Source: Chrysophaeum taylorii | Lineage: Eukaryota; Sar; Pelagophyceae; Pelagomonadales; Pelagomonadaceae | DNA: 64,000 nt | Direction of reading: 5' to 3' | NCBI GenBank assembly: GCA_029834535.1 | Contig: JAQMWT010000314.1 | Span: forward strand, 620,001 to 684,000 | Shown here: positions 63,701 to 64,000 of the stretch, one piece after another | How positions within the stretch are numbered: the stretch's first letter is position 1 | How the letters are laid out: the number at the start of each line of letters is the position of its first letter | Translations under genes and position numbers: made by a program | Notes under the pieces: generated by a model | What the model saw: only the letters and a program-made list of their open reading frames with translations | Told to the model about the DNA's origin: nothing | Databases searched by the model: none

Positions 63701-64000
63701 TGCGTACTCGTTTCGAGTGCAAATGCTGGAGTCTCGGGTGTGAGCGGCGCGTTGGTTTTCAGTTCAGGTGCGGCGACGGCTGGTAGCAGCGGCGCCCTGC
63801 TTATAGGAACAGGAAGCGCAACAGGTGGTCACGGTGGCGCTGTGAATCTGGTCGTTGGGAGCGGAACAAGTGGAGTCGGTGGTTTGTTGATTGGGAATGC
63901 CGGGCGTAGCACGGTCGTGACGGGTGGTTCTGTCTTTTTGACTTCGGGTGAAGGAACCACAACCAGCAGCGGTGGCATCTTCGTCAGCAGCGCGAATGCA
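2..64000 (+). CDS. Internal fragment of a giant Gly/Ser-rich beta-solenoid-like repeat protein (both ends outside window)
   Basis: The frame opening at base 2 closes exactly on base 64000 with no stop found, giving 21,333 codons. Coding is supported because conserved residues keep their identity while third bases vary freely (the motif VGSGTSG is written with many codon combinations) and because every repeat is a multiple of three. Composition is Gly, Ser, Thr, Ala, Val and Leu, with little Pro, His, Gln, Tyr, Trp or Lys and scattered Cys. Rungs of 14-18 residues, mostly 15, each carry an alternating hydrophobic strand and a Gly turn, as expected of a beta-solenoid. No signal peptide, membrane segment, enzyme motif or anchor domain is visible; these would lie outside the window. 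At about 0.48 nm per rung, some 1,400 rungs would stretch roughly 0.65 micrometre (inference). I do not recognise a named family. A surface adhesin, cell-wall or filament protein is plausible but unproven. Confidence 0.9.
752..1639 (+). repeat. Long-short super-unit pair U2 (175 aa) + U3 (121 aa)
   Basis: U2 (752-1276) has 12 rungs and closes with EVDICTAESS. U3 (1277-1639) has 8 rungs, opens with DLTMRTGDAADG and closes with CVEIRTPAAATQSG. The pair is 296 residues. Both parts begin with two TG-type rungs and have a VG-type rung near the start of the short unit, as in the next pairs. Confidence 0.7.
1640..2509 (+). repeat. Long-short super-unit pair U4 (175 aa) + U5 (115 aa)
   Basis: U4 (1640-2164) again has 12 rungs and exactly 175 residues, closing with AIVIRTASGATTG. 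U5 (2165-2509) has 8 rungs and closes with SIELATAASASTG. The pair is 290 residues. The sequence differs from the neighbouring pairs at most positions, so this is an old duplication kept by structure rather than a recent copy. Confidence 0.7.
2510..3397 (+). repeat. Long-short super-unit pair U6 (175 aa) + U7 (121 aa)
   Basis: U6 (2510-3034) has 12 rungs and 175 residues. Its third rung, IFFTVGSGTSGDGG, already carries the VGSGTSG motif that later becomes invariant. It closes with DIWIASASVDAGDTG. U7 (3035-3397) has 8 rungs and 121 residues and closes with DVTILTPPSDEDEG, a strongly acidic turn. The pair is 296 residues, the same length as U2+U3. Confidence 0.7.
3398..4309 (+). repeat. Long-short super-unit pair U8 (185 aa) + U9 (119 aa)
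   Basis: U8 (3398-3952) has 12 rungs, several stretched, including a turn with two Arg (TSTRRGSGG), and closes with PVFVASADAGRREASG. U9 (3953-4309) has 8 rungs and closes with RLSLRTANAESRGDSG, the first terminal rung with the TANA motif seen in all later units. The pair is 304 residues. This is the last complete long-short pair. Confidence 0.7.
4310..5590 (+). repeat. Transitional super-units U10-U13 (91, 76, 134 and 126 aa)
   Basis: U10 (4310-4582) is the first unit of exactly 91 residues and six rungs. U11 (4583-4810) has five rungs because the fourth and fifth are merged. U12 (4811-5212) and U13 (5213-5590) have eight rungs, with two extra rungs and enlarged acidic loops between rung 3 and the last rungs. 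All four start with the opening TG rung, have VG.G.SG as third rung and end with T.NAG, so they link the irregular left region to the uniform array. Confidence 0.75.
8321..8596 (+). repeat. The only 92-residue unit: one extra codon in rung R4
   Basis: This unit spans 276 bp. Its R4 turn reads GGRSQADGTGG (about 8479-8511) where neighbours read like GGRSTVHTGG, so one residue is added in the turn and an Asp introduced. From 8597 on no further net change in unit length was found, so this is the last length variation in the visible array. Confidence 0.85.
10749..12382 (+). repeat. Left copy of a recent six-unit segmental duplication
   Basis: About 1.63 kb is nearly identical by eye to 14025-15658, displaced by 3,276 bp (exactly 12 units). 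Both edges fall in the rung R5/R6 part of a unit. The few differences are mostly synonymous (for example a Gly-Glu-Gly-Thr context with acggcc against acagcc) or single substitutions (Ala to Asp near 12179 against 15455). Confidence 0.85.
14025..15658 (+). repeat. Right copy of the recent six-unit segmental duplication
   Basis: This is the partner of 10749-12382. Left of it the two loci diverge at once, and right of it the sequence turns into type 2 of the nine-unit repeat at 15695. The DNA between the copies (12383-14024) is not duplicated at this level of identity. Confidence 0.85.
22793..24976 (+). repeat. Eight-unit copy with hybrid type 7/8 unit at 24431
   Basis: The copy runs 1-2-3-4-5-6-(7/8)-9. 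The unit at 24431-24703 has type 7 sequence in R1 and R2 (MISIGTGASTAG) and type 8 sequence from R3 on (GSGTSGSGGS, then VCAGRSTVHSGG). One unit has been lost by an in-register exchange in R3, about 24524-24568. R2 also has Gln in place of the usual Arg (AGQGG). Confidence 0.85.
24545..30450 (+). repeat. Nearly identical tandem copies of the nine-unit repeat (2.4 copies)
   Basis: Sequence from about 24.55 kb recurs at +2,457 (27.0 kb) and +4,914 (29.46 kb) with only scattered single-base differences by eye, many of them synonymous. A few change residues, for example Ser to Asn near 28363. Identity drops after about 30.15 kb and persists more weakly to about 30.45 kb. This is the most recent tandem amplification in the nine-unit region. 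Confidence 0.85.
32348..35623 (+). repeat. Twelve-unit copy with hybrid type 9/6 unit at 34532
   Basis: The copy runs 1-2-3-4-5-6-7-8-(9/6)-7-8-9. The unit at 34532-34804 starts as type 9 in R1 (CLVFSSGSAKSGNSGC) and continues as type 6 from R2 (GSGTASSGRG, then the type 6 LTLRSGRST in R4). Three extra units result. The junction lies between R1 and R2, where both types share NSGC. Confidence 0.85.
35624..37807 (+). repeat. Eight-unit copy with hybrid type 7/8 unit at 37262
   Basis: The copy runs 1-6, then a hybrid unit at 37262-37534 with type 7 R1/R2 (MISIGTGASTAGRGG) and type 8 R3/R4 (GSGTSGSGG, VCAGRSTVHSGG), then 9. R3 reads IVGGSGTSG, so the usual Val-Gly is Gly-Gly at the seam. Types 1-3 (about 35.83-36.2 kb) also match 38.01-38.38 kb at an offset of 2,184 bp. 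Confidence 0.85.
39540..43984 (+). repeat. Nearly identical tandem pair of nine-unit copies with a divergent island
   Basis: About 39.54-41.53 kb matches 42.0-43.98 kb at +2,457 bp with few differences, except for about 42,770-43,040. There the right copy departs from the left at many positions (for example SMRSGRST against SMQSGRST, and a different R6 in the following unit) before identity resumes. The pattern fits gene conversion from another copy. Confidence 0.8.
45179..48454 (+). repeat. Second twelve-unit copy with hybrid type 9/6 unit at 47363
   Basis: The copy has the same order as the copy at 32348: 1-8, then a 9/6 hybrid (47363-47635: CLVFSSGSAKNGNSGC followed by type 6 IIGSGAASSGRGG and LKLLSGRST), then 7, 8 and 9. 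It lies exactly 12,831 bp (47 units) downstream of the first and, like it, is followed by an eight-unit copy. Confidence 0.85.
48455..50638 (+). repeat. Third eight-unit copy with hybrid type 7/8 unit at 50093
   Basis: The copy runs 1-6, then a hybrid unit at 50093-50365, then 9. The switch is slightly earlier than in the other two hybrids: R2 begins as type 7 (LISIATGASTG) and R3 is already type 8-like (VISVGSGTSGSGG). The type 9 unit that follows matches 32.04-32.38 kb at an offset of 18,291 bp (67 units) better than nearer copies. Confidence 0.8.
54326..64000 (+). repeat. Second higher-order repeat: 2,184-bp half-period, 4,368-bp full period
   Basis: The 273-bp units continue in register, but unit types differ: R6 reads SSANAGV rather than SANSGV, and one R4 has Leu for Arg (AGLSTVASGG at 55981, 58165, 60349 and 62533). 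About five units (for example 55.5-56.88 kb) recur every 2,184 bp with almost no differences. The intervening three units alternate between two forms: form one at 54.86-55.5, 59.23-59.87 and 63.6 kb onward; form two at 56.88-57.69 and 61.25-62.05 kb. The full period is therefore 16 units. Near-identity starts at about 54.86 kb and weaker similarity at about 54.42 kb. The array is still running at the window edge. Confidence 0.88.

Larger units (their letters stand above)
5591..64000 (+). repeat. Uniform array of six-rung, 91-residue (273-bp) units
   Basis: There are 213 complete units plus a partial one (63743-64000). Rung signatures in order are: R1 SGxLxFSSGSxxxGN; R2 SGxxxxGSGxxxxGRG; R3 GxxxxxVGSGTSGxG; R4 GxxxxxAGRSTxxxG; R5 GxxxxxSGEGTxxSS; R6 GxxxxxSANxGxxGx. 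R2 has 16 residues and the others 15. I checked unit starts at 5591, 5864, 6137, 6956, 7229, 7502, 7775, 8048, 8321 and 8597, then along a ladder to 63743; every distance is a multiple of 273 except one extra codon in 8321-8596. Charged residues are few: Arg in R2 and R4, Glu in R5. The first unit (5591) still has the older acidic R3, VGTGDSGSG. Confidence 0.95.

Noticed and set aside
639-63743. Many short + strand open frames of 60-156 codons in the other two frames
   Set aside because: They recur with the 273-bp period, sit entirely inside the large frame and give Arg/Ala/Ser- or Trp/Arg-rich products of no recognisable family.
5591-64000. CRISPR array or non-coding satellite DNA
   Set aside because: The period is 273 bp with no short identical repeats separated by unique spacers. 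Third-base variation with conserved amino acids shows that the repeat is coding.
5591-64000. Ice-binding protein, suggested by 15-residue rungs and a Thr-Ala-Thr motif in GEGTATSS
   Set aside because: The Thr-x-Thr motif occurs in only one of six rungs, so no continuous Thr face would form along the solenoid.
2-64000. Collagen-like or silk-like protein
   Set aside because: There is no Gly-X-Y triplet periodicity with Pro and no poly-Ala blocks; the period is about 15 residues with alternating hydrophobic positions.

Overview
The window holds one thing: an internal piece of a single giant protein-coding gene on the + strand. The frame starting at base 2 begins and ends in register. I followed it by hand through about the first 6.3 kb and at landmark codons in most repeat units after that, and I found no stop, no frameshift and no intron-like interruption. 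That gives 21,333 codons (roughly 1.7-1.9 MDa by my estimate) with neither the start nor the end of the gene in view. There are no RNA genes, promoters, terminators, mobile elements or second genes that I can support, and no stretch over 300 bases outside this frame.

The protein is rich in Gly, Ser, Thr, Ala and Val and is built from rungs of about 15 residues. Each rung has a short alternating hydrophobic strand (xVxLxV) followed by a Gly-rich turn, which is what a beta-solenoid looks like. Rungs are grouped into super-units closed by a recognisable terminal rung. The layout is: (1) 2-4309, GC-rich and acidic, with long (12-rung) and short (8-rung) super-units alternating to give a dimer of about 290-304 residues; (2) 4310-5590, four transitional super-units of 91, 76, 134 and 126 residues; (3) 5591-64000, a nearly perfect array of six-rung units of 91 residues (273 bp). 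From 8597 to 63742 there are exactly 202 units with no net loss or gain of one codon.

Inside the array there is a second tier. From 5591 to about 15.69 kb the units are mostly individual, apart from one recent six-unit duplication. From about 15.69 to 54.3 kb nine recognisable unit types repeat in fixed order (2,457 bp), like the higher-order repeats of satellite DNA but in a coding frame. Copies of 8 and 12 units are explained by hybrid units at unequal-crossover points (type 7/8 and type 9/6). From about 54.4 kb to the end a different order is used, with a 2,184-bp half-period and a 4,368-bp full period.

The organism cannot be named from this window. Giant repeat genes of this style could come from a marine microalga or another protist, or from a bacterium with giant surface proteins. 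The lack of introns over 64 kb does not decide it. The best functional guess, low confidence, is a very long extracellular or surface filament or adhesin; nothing catalytic is visible.
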